From: Paenibacillus sp. HWE-109
Lineage (GTDB): Bacteria > Bacillota > Bacilli > Paenibacillales > NBRC-103111
NCBI RefSeq assembly: GCF_022163125.1
Contig: NZ_CP091881.1
Location: 8,773,501-8,837,500, forward strand
DNA: 64,000 nucleotides
Direction of reading: 5' to 3'
Shown here: positions 33,810 to 42,730 of the stretch, one piece after another
How the letters are laid out: every line of letters begins with the position of its first letter
How positions within the stretch are numbered: the stretch's first letter is position 1
Notes under the pieces: model-generated
Told to the model about the DNA's origin: nothing
The model's database searches: none
What the model saw: the letters and a program-made list of their open reading frames with translations, nothing else
Translations under genes and position numbers: made by a program

Positions 33810-34685
33810 ATGAATAAGAAAACGTTAGGCGATTGGTCGATTGATTTATGTGTATACGCTGCTTTGCTCTTGTCGGGACTGCTCACTTTACTGCCAATGG
33901 CTAATGTACTGTCCAAAGCGCTGAGTGAGGAAACCGCTGTTATTTCCGGCAAGGTAGGTATTATCCCTGTTGGTTTCCAACTCGATACGATGAAATATGT
34001 GGTGTCATCCAGTCAATTTCTGCATGCGATTTCGGTCTCTCTGCTCGTGATGGTCATCGGGACGGTGTTTGCCATTTTGTTAACGGCATTAACGGCTTAC
34101 CCGTTGTCCAAAAGGCATCTGCCCGGCATTCCGTTCATCCTGCTGATGTTCATATTCACAATGCTGTTCAACGGCGGCATTATCCCGAACTATTTGTTAA
34201 TGAAAGAACTGCATCTCATTAATAATTTGTGGTCGCTCATGCTCCCGGCTTTGATTAGCGTGTTCAATATGCTGGTCATTAAGAGCTACTACGAATCATT
34301 GCCGGAAGCGCTGGAGGAATCGGCCAAAATGGATGGGGCCCGCAACTTCACGATTCTGTTTCGCATCATTCTGCCATTAAGTACGCCAGTGATTGCGACC
34401 ATTGCGTTGTTTTATGCGGTGTATTTCTGGAATGATTATTTTCATCCGATGCTGTATATCTCCAATCCGAGTCTCAAGCCATTGCAGTTGTACCTGCGCG
34501 ATATTGTGATGGATGCCGACAGTTCATCTGCCCTTAATAAAAGTGTAGATGATATGATGAATATTTCTCCGGAAGGCATTCGTGCCGCTACGGTGATTGC
34601 TTCCATAATTCCGATGCTGCTGGTGTATCCGTTCTTGCAAAAGCATTTTGTCAAAGGTGTTCTGATTGGTTCTGTGAAAGGCTAG
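33810..34685 (+). CDS. Sugar ABC transporter permease, YtcP/LplC type
   Basis: 291-residue partner permease. The frame opens at 33792 inside the upstream gene, but TAGGAGGTG (33796-33804) places the start at the ATG of 33810 (MNKKTLGDW). EAA loop LEESAKMDGARNFTILFRIILPLSTP and the ending KHFVKGVLIGSVKG. It follows the previous stop by 11 bp. Confidence 0.92.
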   Translation: MNKKTLGDWSIDLCVYAALLLSGLLTLLPMANVLSKALSEETAVISGKVGIIPVGFQLDTMKYVVSSSQFLHAISVSLLVMVIGTVFAILLTALTAYPLSKRHLPGIPFILLMFIFTMLFNGGIIPNYLLMKELHLINNLWSLMLPALISVFNMLVIKSYYESLPEALEESAKMDGARNFTILFRIILPLSTPVIATIALFYAVYFWNDYFHPMLYISNPSLKPLQLYLRDIVMDADSSSALNKSVDDMMNISPEGIRAATVIASIIPMLLVYPFLQKHFVKGVLIGSVKG

Positions 34686-34762
34686 CGCTGCGTTAACGCT
34701 CTGGATGTTCTCATTCCAGGCTTAATGATATAGTTACATAATGACATAGGGAGGGTTTATGT

Positions 34763-36322
34763 ATGTTGAAAAAACACAGGAAGCTGATGCTTGTCACGCT
34801 TACAGCTTGTTTATCCGCTTCATCGCTTGTCGCTTGTTCCTCGGGTGGCTCCAGCTCCGGAAGCTCCGCTTCTCCAGCGGTTTCCAATGCCGCATCTGCA
34901 GCGCCTACCGCAGCAGGTCCCAAGCCTGAACTGAAATCTTTGCAGATTTATCAAAAAGAAGATTACAACACGTATCCGGTAGCCAAATTCCTGGAACAAG
35001 CAACAGGATATAAAGTGCAATACGAAATGCTCCCGCAAGATAAGCCGCAGGATAAATTAAACATCTTGATCGCATCCGGCGAACCGTATGATGCTGTAAC
35101 AACTCTCGGGTCCACTGATTTCAAAGCGCTTTACTCTGATTATGCCAAAAAAGGCGCTTTGATCGATTTGGGACCGCTGATCGATAAATTTGGCCCCAAC
35201 ATCAAAGCGGCCGTTGACCCGGAAGCGCTGGAAGCCGCCAAAATCGATGGCAAGCTGTACGGCATTCCAACCAAAAGCTTGAATACCGTCGTCTCCAGCT
35301 TATATATTCGCCAGGATTGGCTCGATAAAGTAGGTCTCAAAATGCCAACGACGCTCGATGAGCTTGTGGCCGTATTGAAAGCGTTCAAGGAGAAAGATCC
35401 AGGCGGCAACGGCGATAAGAATATCGGATTGACCATGAGCGGGGAAGCTTCTTTCATCAGCAATATTGTAGGCGCTTTCGGAATGCCGAACTACTGGAAT
35501 GAGGTGAATGGTAAGCTGACCCCTCGTGTGATGGATCCTGCATTCAAAGAATACACAGCTTTCGTTGCCGATCTATTCAAACAAGGATTGATCGATAAAG
35601 AGTTTGCAGCGAACAAGGACGCTACCTCCAAGGAGAAATTCACGAGCGGCAAAGCCGGGGTCATCATGATGAACTGGTCGGATGTGCCGGCGATTACGGA
35701 TGCGTTGGTCAAAAATGTTCCTACGGCGAAGGCTGGCTTTATGTCCGCACTCAAAGGCAAAGATGGCAAAGCAGCGTTATCCGCTGCCAAAGGGTTTGAC
35801 CGCATTACCTTCATCCCCAAAGCTTCCAAGCATCCCGAAGATGCCATCAAATGGATGAATGCCAAGCTGGAGAAAGAAACATTCAAAACGATGGCCATCG
35901 GGGAAGAAAATAAGCACTATACGTTCAAAGACGGCACGTATGCGCCAATTCAACCAATTTTTACAGAAGAACGCAATCAGGCCAACAATTTCTTGACGGG
36001 TACGGATGACAAAAACTACCCGACGTACTGGCAGGCACGCGTCCGCAAAGATATGCGTTTGTTTGATGCCTGGAATTTGATGAACGGTTTGGCGCCAGCA
36101 TCGACCAAAGTTGTGGATCAGTTAGGCTATGCGCCTTACATGGCTATTTTCTCGAAAAACTTCCTGCAATTGAACACGATGTCGAGCGACTATACGACGA
36201 AGCTGATTTTCGGCGCTGAGCCGGCTAGCGGGATTGATGCCTTCATAACGAAATTCAAAGCCGCAGGCGCTGACGATAGTTTCAAAGAAGTTAATGACTG
36301 GTATGCAACAGTGAAGAAATAA
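34763..36322 (+). CDS. Extracellular sugar-binding lipoprotein (LplA type)
   Basis: 519-residue lipoprotein of the second importer. Lipobox LVAC with Cys25, a Gly/Ser/Ala-rich linker to about residue 50, then the binding domain (LKSLQIYQKEDYNTYPVAKFLEQATGYKV; GKLYGIPTKSLNTVVSSLYIRQDWLDKVGLKMPTTLDEL). GGGAGGG precedes the ATG. The ligand may be recognised by the YesM-type sensor together with this protein. Confidence 0.92.
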   Translation: MLKKHRKLMLVTLTACLSASSLVACSSGGSSSGSSASPAVSNAASAAPTAAGPKPELKSLQIYQKEDYNTYPVAKFLEQATGYKVQYEMLPQDKPQDKLNILIASGEPYDAVTTLGSTDFKALYSDYAKKGALIDLGPLIDKFGPNIKAAVDPEALEAAKIDGKLYGIPTKSLNTVVSSLYIRQDWLDKVGLKMPTTLDELVAVLKAFKEKDPGGNGDKNIGLTMSGEASFISNIVGAFGMPNYWNEVNGKLTPRVMDPAFKEYTAFVADLFKQGLIDKEFAANKDATSKEKFTSGKAGVIMMNWSDVPAITDALVKNVPTAKAGFMSALKGKDGKAALSAAKGFDRITFIPKASKHPEDAIKWMNAKLEKETFKTMAIGEENKHYTFKDGTYAPIQPIFTEERNQANNFLTGTDDKNYPTYWQARVRKDMRLFDAWNLMNGLAPASTKVVDQLGYAPYMAIFSKNFLQLNTMSSDYTTKLIFGAEPASGIDAFITKFKAAGADDSFKEVNDWYATVKK

Positions 36323-36383
36323 GCAAGCTGAATGTCCCAGACGGACATGGACCGAGACTCCATAAGGTATAATAAGTTATGAT

Positions 36384-36431
36384 AGAACTGTTCCTACATC
36401 TGCTAATGCGGACTGGGGACGGTTCTTTTTT
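36384..36431 (+). terminator. Terminator after second importer operon
   Basis: AGAAC-TGTTCC (from 36384) pairs with GGGGAC-GGTTCT (to 36426) around a ~20-nt loop, followed by six Ts. Confidence 0.75.
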
Positions 36432-36495
36432 GTTGCCTAATTGTTTAGGGTGACTCCCACCATGGTAAGATATGAGTAAAGGAGATGAACTTCTG

Positions 36496-39156
36496 ATGTC
36501 TTTATTGATGAAAATAAATTCCAATGGCGAGCCTGTTTTTGAGCAAGTGTTCAATTTGGCGCCAAACGCTATTGCTTTGGCAGGTATAGATGGCAAGATC
36601 GGCAAGGTTAATGAAGCCTTCACTCAAACCCTGGGCTACTCGCAGCAAATGGCGGCTGAAATGACACTTGAGCAGTTGGTCCTGCCCGAGGATCTTCAGA
36701 GTTTCCGCACCTGTCTGGAAGAAGCACATCTTCAGAATGAACGGAACCATGAGCTTGAAATACGATGCATCTCGAATAACGGGAGTCTGATATGGAAGGC
36801 CATCAAGTTCTCATTGGTTCGCGATGGCAATGGGGACCCTCATTATTTTATCCTACATCTCACTACGATCTCACCCCCCAAAGGCAAGGAACAGAAATTA
36901 GAGGGGATTGACCATTGGTATGATCTTATCTTCAAAAATGCCCGGGATATTATTACATTAGTCAATCCAGATGGCACTATTGAATATTTGTCTCCCTCTA
37001 TTTGTGATTTACTAGGGTATGACCCGGAAGAATTGGTTGGCAAAAACAGCAATGAACTGAATCATCCAGAAGATATGGCGATGTTGCAATCGGTTATTTT
37101 GTCAGATCAGCCCACGTTGACCTATCGGGCTCGTCATAAGAATGGGACTTATGTTTGGTTAGAAACAGCAACCAAACTGATTCATGATGCGGAAGGTCGG
37201 CTCCAGAAGATACTGGGAATCGGACGTGATGTGACAGAACGCAAAACATATCAAGACAGCCTCGCAGAAGCTCAGCATATCGCCGCGCTTGGCAGTTGGG
37301 AAATTGATTTCCTTGAAGAAAAAATTGCATTTTCCGAGGAATTTTATCGCATTTATCAGATATCCAAAAGTGATTTGCCATCAGACCCGACGGCTCTAGT
37401 TATACTTGTTCATCCGGAAGACAGGGGTCAATTTCAAACGTTTATTAACCAAGCTAAGCAGTTAAGACAAGGCCCTACGAGCCTGGAATTTCGCAATTTG
37501 CAATCCGATGGTACGGTGAAGTATATGCAGATCCGCGTTTCTGTTCTCTTCGATGAAGAGGGGAAGCCTATCAAGATGAGCGGTACAACGCAGGATATCA
37601 CGGAACGCAAGAAAGCTGAGTTAAACCTGCAGGAGTCTGTAGAACGTTATACTTCTTTGAAGAAATACAACCATGATGCCGTCATTTCGCTGGATGTGAA
37701 GGGGACGATCATAAATACGAACGATATGGCGGCCAAACTGACAGGCTTTAGTATTTCGGAAATGAGAGGGGAGAACATCTCCAAATTCATCGGGGAACAA
37801 AATGTTGCCCGCATCTTGTCTGGTGTGATCGAAGATGTGACGGCTGAGCGCCACATCAATGCAATCAAACATAAAGACGGCGCGGAGATCGAGGTTTTGG
37901 CAACGATCGCACCGATCATCATTAATAAGAAAAACGTCGGCTATTACGTGATCGCCAAAGATATGACCGAGCAAAAAACATTGCTTATCGCCAAGGAAGC
38001 TGCCGAGAAAACCAATAAAGCCAAAAGTGAGTTTCTAGCGATGATGAGCCATGAAATTCGGACACCCATGAACGGGGTGATCGGCATGACCGATTTGCTG
38101 CTGCATACGACGGAGTTGGACGAAGAACAAAAAGAATATGTACAAATCATCCATAAAAGCGGCAACACACTAATAACGATTATCAATGATATCCTCGATT
38201 TCTCGAAGATTGAAGCGGGCAAGACGGTTCTGCAGCAGCAAGCGATGGATATCAGGGATTGCATCTCTGAAACACGCGATATTTTATTCGCCAAAGCTCA
38301 GGAGAAAAATCTGTCTATTGATATTTCAGTGAGTCCGAAGATCCCCTATACATTAATCGGTGACTATGACCGGATCAAACAAATTCTGCTGAATCTGCTT
38401 AGCAATGCTATTAAGTTCACCTATAATGGCGGCGTTTCAATTGTAGTGGAGAATGGCATGAGTGAATGCAAGAGGCGTCAGCTTCAATTTACGATCAAGG
38501 ATACGGGCATTGGCATTCCGAAAGAAAAGCTTGAGCACTTATTTAATCCGTTTTATCAGTTAGACAGCTTTATGACACGCAAATCAGAAGGAACCGGCCT
38601 CGGCTTGGCGATCAGTAAAAAGCTGGTGGGGTTAATGGACGGGGATATCTGGGTTGAACATACAGACGAGCTTGGTGCAACTTTTGTCTGTACGATTTGG
38701 CTTAAGGAGCATGAACAAGCTGCCGCGTTAACGCCTTTCTCAATCGGTGAGGATATGATTAAACAACGACCGCTTAACATTTTGATAGCAGAAGATAATG
38801 AGATTAATCAGATTACACTGAGGAAAATGATCGAAAAAATGGGCCATAACACGAGTATCGCGGAAAATGGCAATCAGGTCATTCGCGCACTGGCTTATGA
38901 ATCTTACGATATCATCTTCATGGACATCCGCATGCCGGAGCTTAGTGGCCTGGAAGCTACGAAGCAGATTAAGGCTAACATGCCGCCTGAGAAAACCCCT
39001 TTTATTATTGCGGTAACCGCGAATGCTTTAATGGGTGATCGTGAGAAATGCCTGGAAGCCGGCATGGATGATTACATCAGTAAGCCGATTAAAAGCGGGA
39101 TTCTATTCGAAATGATTGAGAAGTATGAGAGAAAGCTGCTGCATATGCGTGGATAA
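36496..39156 (+). CDS. Hybrid PAS-domain sensor histidine kinase with receiver domain
   Basis: 886-residue protein with no obvious membrane helix, so probably a cytoplasmic sensor. Successive PAS/PAC domains occupy about residues 1-500 (GIDGKIGKVNEAFTQTLGYS; NPDGTIEYLSPSICDLLGYDPEELVGKN; SLDVKGTIINTNDMAAKLTGFS). A HisKA domain follows with His519 in MMSHEIRTPMNG, then an ATPase domain (DTGIGIPKEKLEHLFNPF; GTGLGLAISKKLVGLMDG). The C-terminal receiver (~757-880) has phospho-Asp810 in FMDIRMPE. AAAGGAG precedes the ATG at 36496; the ATG at 36472 lies before this site and is rejected. It stands alone between two terminators, with no paired regulator. Confidence 0.9.
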   Translation: MSLLMKINSNGEPVFEQVFNLAPNAIALAGIDGKIGKVNEAFTQTLGYSQQMAAEMTLEQLVLPEDLQSFRTCLEEAHLQNERNHELEIRCISNNGSLIWKAIKFSLVRDGNGDPHYFILHLTTISPPKGKEQKLEGIDHWYDLIFKNARDIITLVNPDGTIEYLSPSICDLLGYDPEELVGKNSNELNHPEDMAMLQSVILSDQPTLTYRARHKNGTYVWLETATKLIHDAEGRLQKILGIGRDVTERKTYQDSLAEAQHIAALGSWEIDFLEEKIAFSEEFYRIYQISKSDLPSDPTALVILVHPEDRGQFQTFINQAKQLRQGPTSLEFRNLQSDGTVKYMQIRVSVLFDEEGKPIKMSGTTQDITERKKAELNLQESVERYTSLKKYNHDAVISLDVKGTIINTNDMAAKLTGFSISEMRGENISKFIGEQNVARILSGVIEDVTAERHINAIKHKDGAEIEVLATIAPIIINKKNVGYYVIAKDMTEQKTLLIAKEAAEKTNKAKSEFLAMMSHEIRTPMNGVIGMTDLLLHTTELDEEQKEYVQIIHKSGNTLITIINDILDFSKIEAGKTVLQQQAMDIRDCISETRDILFAKAQEKNLSIDISVSPKIPYTLIGDYDRIKQILLNLLSNAIKFTYNGGVSIVVENGMSECKRRQLQFTIKDTGIGIPKEKLEHLFNPFYQLDSFMTRKSEGTGLGLAISKKLVGLMDGDIWVEHTDELGATFVCTIWLKEHEQAAALTPFSIGEDMIKQRPLNILIAEDNEINQITLRKMIEKMGHNTSIAENGNQVIRALAYESYDIIFMDIRMPELSGLEATKQIKANMPPEKTPFIIAVTANALMGDREKCLEAGMDDYISKPIKSGILFEMIEKYERKLLHMRG

Positions 39157-39161
39157 ATAGC

Positions 39162-39194
39162 AAAGGCTGCCGACGTCGTGTCGGCAGCCTTTTG
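39162..39194. terminator. Bidirectional terminator
   Basis: Perfect arms AAAGGCTGCCGAC / GTCGGCAGCCTTT around a short loop, with A/T runs on both sides. It lies between convergent genes (hybrid kinase and azoreductase). Confidence 0.9.
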
Positions 39195-39207
39195 GCACAG
39201 GTAAAGC

Positions 39208-39843
39208 TTAGAAGCTTGCTGCAAGTTCTTTTGCTTTAACGATGGCTTTCTCTTTAATGGCTTGAGCTTGGTCAGGAGCAAGAGCCATACCTTCTACAAA
39301 CAGCGCTTCGAAGGAAGGGATGCCGAAGAAGAGGGAGATTTTTTTCAGGTAGCTGAAGCCACTTTCCATAGCAGCCGCTGGACCTTCGGAATAGATGCCG
39401 CCGCTTGCTTGGATGTGCAGACCTTTTTTGTTTGTCAGCAAGCCAACAGGACCTGCCTCTGTGTATTTGAAAGTTTTACCCGCAACAGCTACGGAATCAA
39501 TGTAAGCTTTCAAAACTGGAGGGAAGGAGAAATTCCACATTGGGGATACAAATACATATTTATCAGCAGCAACGAATTGGTCAACAAGTGCGCCTAAGCG
39601 TGCTACTTTCGCTTTTTCTGAATCCGCTAGTTGATCAAAAGCCGTTCCGGATTGCAATTTGCCCCAAGCGCCAAATACCTCTGCGTCAATTTGAGGAATA
39701 TCTTGTTGGTATAGATCCACATGAATGACTTCATCGGAAGGATTTGCTTCACGGTAAGCCTCAACGAATTCTTTACCTACTGCCAAACTATAAGAAGTCT
39801 GGTGATCGTTCGGATGTGCAGTTACGTACAATAAAGTTGCCAT
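39208..39843 (-). CDS. azoR: FMN-dependent NADH:quinone reductase/azoreductase
   Basis: 211-residue flavodoxin-like reductase that transfers two electrons from NADH via FMN to quinones or azo dyes; detoxification role, cytoplasmic. It shows HPNDHQTSYSLAVGKEF (phosphate-binding loop), VSPMWNFSFPPVLKAYIDSV (FMN-binding signature) and HIQASGGIYSEG. The ATG follows AAGGGAAG, and a TATAAT on the minus strand (complement of 39887-39892) is the probable -10. It is the only gene of its transcription unit. Confidence 0.92.
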   Translation of the reverse strand: MATLLYVTAHPNDHQTSYSLAVGKEFVEAYREANPSDEVIHVDLYQQDIPQIDAEVFGAWGKLQSGTAFDQLADSEKAKVARLGALVDQFVAADKYVFVSPMWNFSFPPVLKAYIDSVAVAGKTFKYTEAGPVGLLTNKKGLHIQASGGIYSEGPAAAMESGFSYLKKISLFFGIPSFEALFVEGMALAPDQAQAIKEKAIVKAKELAASF

Positions 39844-39990
39844 TATTAATACTTCCCTTCTATACCTAAAATAATTACAGTTCTCATTATAGCTTATTTT
39901 AAGTTAGTTGGCTAATATTAATTTGTTATGAACTTTCAGTACCTTACTGACGGTTGTTAACCATACTAATTTTCGGTGTTTTTACAGCGC

Positions 39991-40416
39991 TTAACGGGCT
40001 CGCTTGGTGAAAATTTGAAAAGTTACACCGAATTTATCTACGACCAATCCAAAAGCTGGGCTGAAGTACATTTCGCCTAAAGGGATTTCCACGTGTCCAT
40101 TCTCCTTCAAAGCTTCAAAGATCTCTCTGGCTTGCGCGGCTTCGTCCAAAGTCAGGCAGACGCTCACTTGATTTCCTTGCTGCGGGGGTTGGTCAGGGAG
40201 GGAATCAGCAACCATCAGTTCGCCTCCGTCGACTTTTAATACGGCGTGCGCCACAGGCTCTTTTTCAGCTTCAGACATGGGCTTATCAGGATTTTGTGGA
40301 CCCTCGCCCGCTGTTTGCATGAAAAGCAGCTTGGCCCCCAATGCTTTTTGGTAAAAGGCGATTGCTTCCTTCGCGGTTCCATCCAACATGATGTACGTTG
40401 TTATTTGCATGCTCAT
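39991..40416 (-). CDS. VOC-superfamily protein, PhnB-like
   Basis: 141-residue small cytoplasmic protein of the glyoxalase/bleomycin-resistance (VOC) fold. It has the PhnB-type start TYIMLDGTAKEAIAFYQKALGAKLLF and the end AFGLVVDKFGVTFQIF. The function of this subfamily is not established. AAAGGAGA stands 10 bp before the ATG. It is divergent from the WYL regulator at 40544, a common regulator-target arrangement. Confidence 0.87.
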   Translation of the reverse strand: MSMQITTYIMLDGTAKEAIAFYQKALGAKLLFMQTAGEGPQNPDKPMSEAEKEPVAHAVLKVDGGELMVADSLPDQPPQQGNQVSVCLTLDEAAQAREIFEALKENGHVEIPLGEMYFSPAFGLVVDKFGVTFQIFTKRAR

Positions 40417-40543
40417 CTTCCGACATCTCCTTTGATTTGGGTTGTGATTATTTGATTATCAATCACTTCGTTGTTCTTGATTTCAATCATAGCTTATAAT
40501 AGTGACAAGGATTGTCATGAACTAAAAATAAGGGAGAATGGGC

Positions 40544-41491
40544 ATGTCTAAATCCAAACGGCTTCTGGAATTAATGATGACGGTCAATCGGAAGCGCAGA
40601 TTCAAAGTACAGGAGTTAGCCGATGAATTCGGCGTTTCGACGAGGACAATCCTGCGAGATTTGCAGGAACTAAGTGAAATCGGTGTTCCCTTGTACTCTG
40701 AGGTGGGACCGCATGGCGGATATCAAGTGCTGAAGGAGCGGGTTTTGCCGCCGATTGCTTTCACCGAGGACGAGGCTGTAGCCATATTTTTTGCCAGTCA
40801 TGCCCTGCGTCACTACCGATTTCTCCCCTTTGAAACGGAGTCCGCTACGGCATTGAATAAATTTTACTATTACATGCCAAGTGACGTCAGGGATCGCATC
40901 GATCAAATGAAAAATCGGTTTGACCTTGTAACGCCAACGCGTCAGATTGAATCTCCTTTTCTCAAAATTTTGCTTGAAGGCGCTGTTGATCAAAAGGTAA
41001 TTCTGATCGCTTACGAGGCTCAAGAAGGAGTCTCTGACCGGAAAATTCAGCCGATCGGTATTTATGCGAGCAATGGCCTATGGTATTGCCCTGCCTATTG
41101 TTTCCTCCGCAAGGACTTTCGCGTGTTTCGATGTGACCGGATGCATGCCGCTCAAATCGATACCTCAGAAACGGAGCCCGTAGATCTTAGAGATATTCAT
41201 CTCGGGAATAGGGAGACGGTTGGTCATATGGAGCAGGCTATGATTCCAATGTCTGCCTACCTCACTAAGGAAGGGGTCACTGCTTGCGAATCGGAAGTGT
41301 GGTCATCCTCCAAACTGCGTATCCATGAGGATGGAACAGGTTCGCTGAATGGGGCTATTCCTAAGAGCGACATCCCGTTCTACGCGAAGTTTTTCATTGG
41401 ACTGGGGAATGATGTGAAAGTTGAGCAGCCACAAGAATTAATAGAGACGATAAAGCGGATGCTACGTGAAATATTGGATTATTATGGATGA
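40544..41491 (+). CDS. YafY-type transcriptional regulator (HTH + WYL domain)
   Basis: 315-residue regulator. N-terminal helix-turn-helix (FKVQELADEFGVSTRTILRDLQEL, about residues 18-41), then a WYL domain in the second half (RKIQPIGIYASNGLWYCPAYCFLRKDFRVFRCDRM). WYL domains bind nucleotides or small ligands. GGGAG lies 7 bp before the ATG at 40544; an earlier ATG at 40538 overlaps it. It probably controls the divergent VOC gene. Confidence 0.88.
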   Translation: MSKSKRLLELMMTVNRKRRFKVQELADEFGVSTRTILRDLQELSEIGVPLYSEVGPHGGYQVLKERVLPPIAFTEDEAVAIFFASHALRHYRFLPFETESATALNKFYYYMPSDVRDRIDQMKNRFDLVTPTRQIESPFLKILLEGAVDQKVILIAYEAQEGVSDRKIQPIGIYASNGLWYCPAYCFLRKDFRVFRCDRMHAAQIDTSETEPVDLRDIHLGNRETVGHMEQAMIPMSAYLTKEGVTACESEVWSSSKLRIHEDGTGSLNGAIPKSDIPFYAKFFIGLGNDVKVEQPQELIETIKRMLREILDYYG

Positions 41492-41600
41492 TTGCGCACC
41501 GTCATGCGTTGGACTGGGTTTTTCTTAAAAAGGCAACCTCACTGGTCAAAATAGCGCTATTCGGCTACCATGGTATGTTTTGGAGTAATCGAGGAGTTGT

Positions 41601-41813
41601 CTCCTGCCTCACGGACGATAAGGGAACATCAGTGCGCTATCCTAGCCTAAAGTGCTATTATAGCGGGGATGAGGGAACTATAGGGCGCTATTTGACTATT
41701 TGTTGGAAAATTCAGCGCTTTTCTTGGAAATAAGACCCTGTAGTTCCGCTATGACCCTAGCATCCCTGCTTTTTGCCTAAATAGCGCACTATAGTTCCCT
41801 TAATTGCGCTTTG
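41601..41813. repeat. ~205-bp intergenic repeat, copy 1
   Basis: Aligns end to end with 44321-44525. Conserved blocks include ATAAGGGAAC, GTGCGCTAT, GAGGGAACTA, a 20-bp block AATAAGACCCTGTAGTTCCG, and TAGCATCCCTG. Its ends are inverted (ATAAGGGAAC-N-GTGCGCTAT at the left, ATAGCGCACTATAGTTCCCT at the right), so the whole element can fold into one long stem. It follows the WYL gene. The frame at 41488-41733 is repeat sequence, not a gene. Confidence 0.8.
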
Positions 41814-41907
41814 GGACCTCGACCTTGATGAAGGGGGACAATGCACGGAGAATAAGGTAGGCGAACAGAGATAACGGAAGATTTTCCATGTAGTTTAATA
41901 TTGAAAG

Positions 41908-41958
41908 AAAGAGGCTGCCCTTAAGTCATTACATTGACTTTGGGGACAGCCTCTTTTT
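41908..41958 (+). terminator. Terminator without an adjacent gene
   Basis: AAAGAGGCTG-CCC / GGGG-ACAGCCTCTTT hairpin and a T run. The nearest upstream gene ends over 400 bp away at 41491, so a gene may have been lost or the WYL transcript runs through the repeat. Bases 41960-42110 show two copies of ATCTCGAGGAACG (about 41982 and 42032) and nothing else clear. Confidence 0.7.
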
Positions 41959-42116
41959 GGATGAAACGGAATTACATTCATTATCTCGAGGAACGATGAT
42001 CAGCTAGTTGTACACAATCGGCTGCTTTGACCATCTCGAGGAACGGCGATCCGCGAAGACAACGGCTTGCGCTTCCCGCCTCCGTATTAAGATTTCATAA
42101 ATTTGGAATTCTTATA

Positions 42117-42146
42117 TTGACGTGATATATATCGAAATGATATATT
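42117..42146 (+). promoter_or_regulatory. Promoter and probable PadR operator
   Basis: TTGACG (42117-42122), 18-bp spacer and TATATT (42141-42146). The promoter itself contains two TGATATAT direct repeats (42123-42130 and 42138-42145), a likely site for the PadR regulator it drives, giving autorepression. Confidence 0.65.
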
Positions 42147-42192
42147 AACTTTCGTAATATAAATCTGAGGAGGAACTTGGAGGCTTTACAAC

Positions 42193-42729
42193 ATGAACAG
42201 TCAGGATGTCATTCTAGGTATGCTTATGAAACGCTCGTTATCAGGCTACGAAATCAAACAACTATTTGAAAGCTTATTCTCCTATTTCTATAACTCGAGC
42301 TACGGTACGATTTATCCGATGCTTCACCGTTTGGAGAAGGATGAGCTGATAACGAAGGAAAACGTGCTCCAAGAAGGGAAACCGAATAAAAATGTGTACA
42401 CCATCACGGACAAAGGGAAAATCCAATTTACAGACTATTTATTAAGTCCTGTGGAGTCCGATAGTGTGAAATCTGATTTTTTGATGAGACTTTATTTTGG
42501 TCAACATGTTGGCTATGACAAAGTGCTGTCCTGGCTGACGAAGGAGCAAGTACATGCTCAGAAGCAATTTGATGATTTAAGTGAAAAATATGCGCTTTAC
42601 AGTGATCAAATGCATCCTGCCCAAATTATTTGCATCCAAATCGGGATCAAGGAATATCAGGCGAAGCTGGAAGTGATTCGCGAGGGTATAGCTAGCATTC
42701 AACAATGCCAACTAGAGGAGAGGGATTAG
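42193..42729 (+). CDS. PadR-family transcriptional regulator
   Basis: 178-residue regulator. The winged helix covers residues 1-90 (VILGMLMKRSLSGYEIKQLFESLFSYFYNSSYGTIYPMLHRLEKDELITKE) and is followed by the helical C-terminal dimerisation domain of the longer (AphA/VirA-like) PadR class. It lies 1 bp before the MFS exporter gene. PadR proteins usually repress such an exporter until a toxic ligand binds. TCTGAGGAGG precedes the ATG. Confidence 0.92.
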   Translation: MNSQDVILGMLMKRSLSGYEIKQLFESLFSYFYNSSYGTIYPMLHRLEKDELITKENVLQEGKPNKNVYTITDKGKIQFTDYLLSPVESDSVKSDFLMRLYFGQHVGYDKVLSWLTKEQVHAQKQFDDLSEKYALYSDQMHPAQIICIQIGIKEYQAKLEVIREGIASIQQCQLEERD

Positions 42730-42730
42730 A

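Noticed and set aside
41488..41733. 81-residue open frame after the WYL gene
   Set aside because: Mostly the 205-bp repeat; the second repeat copy does not keep the frame.
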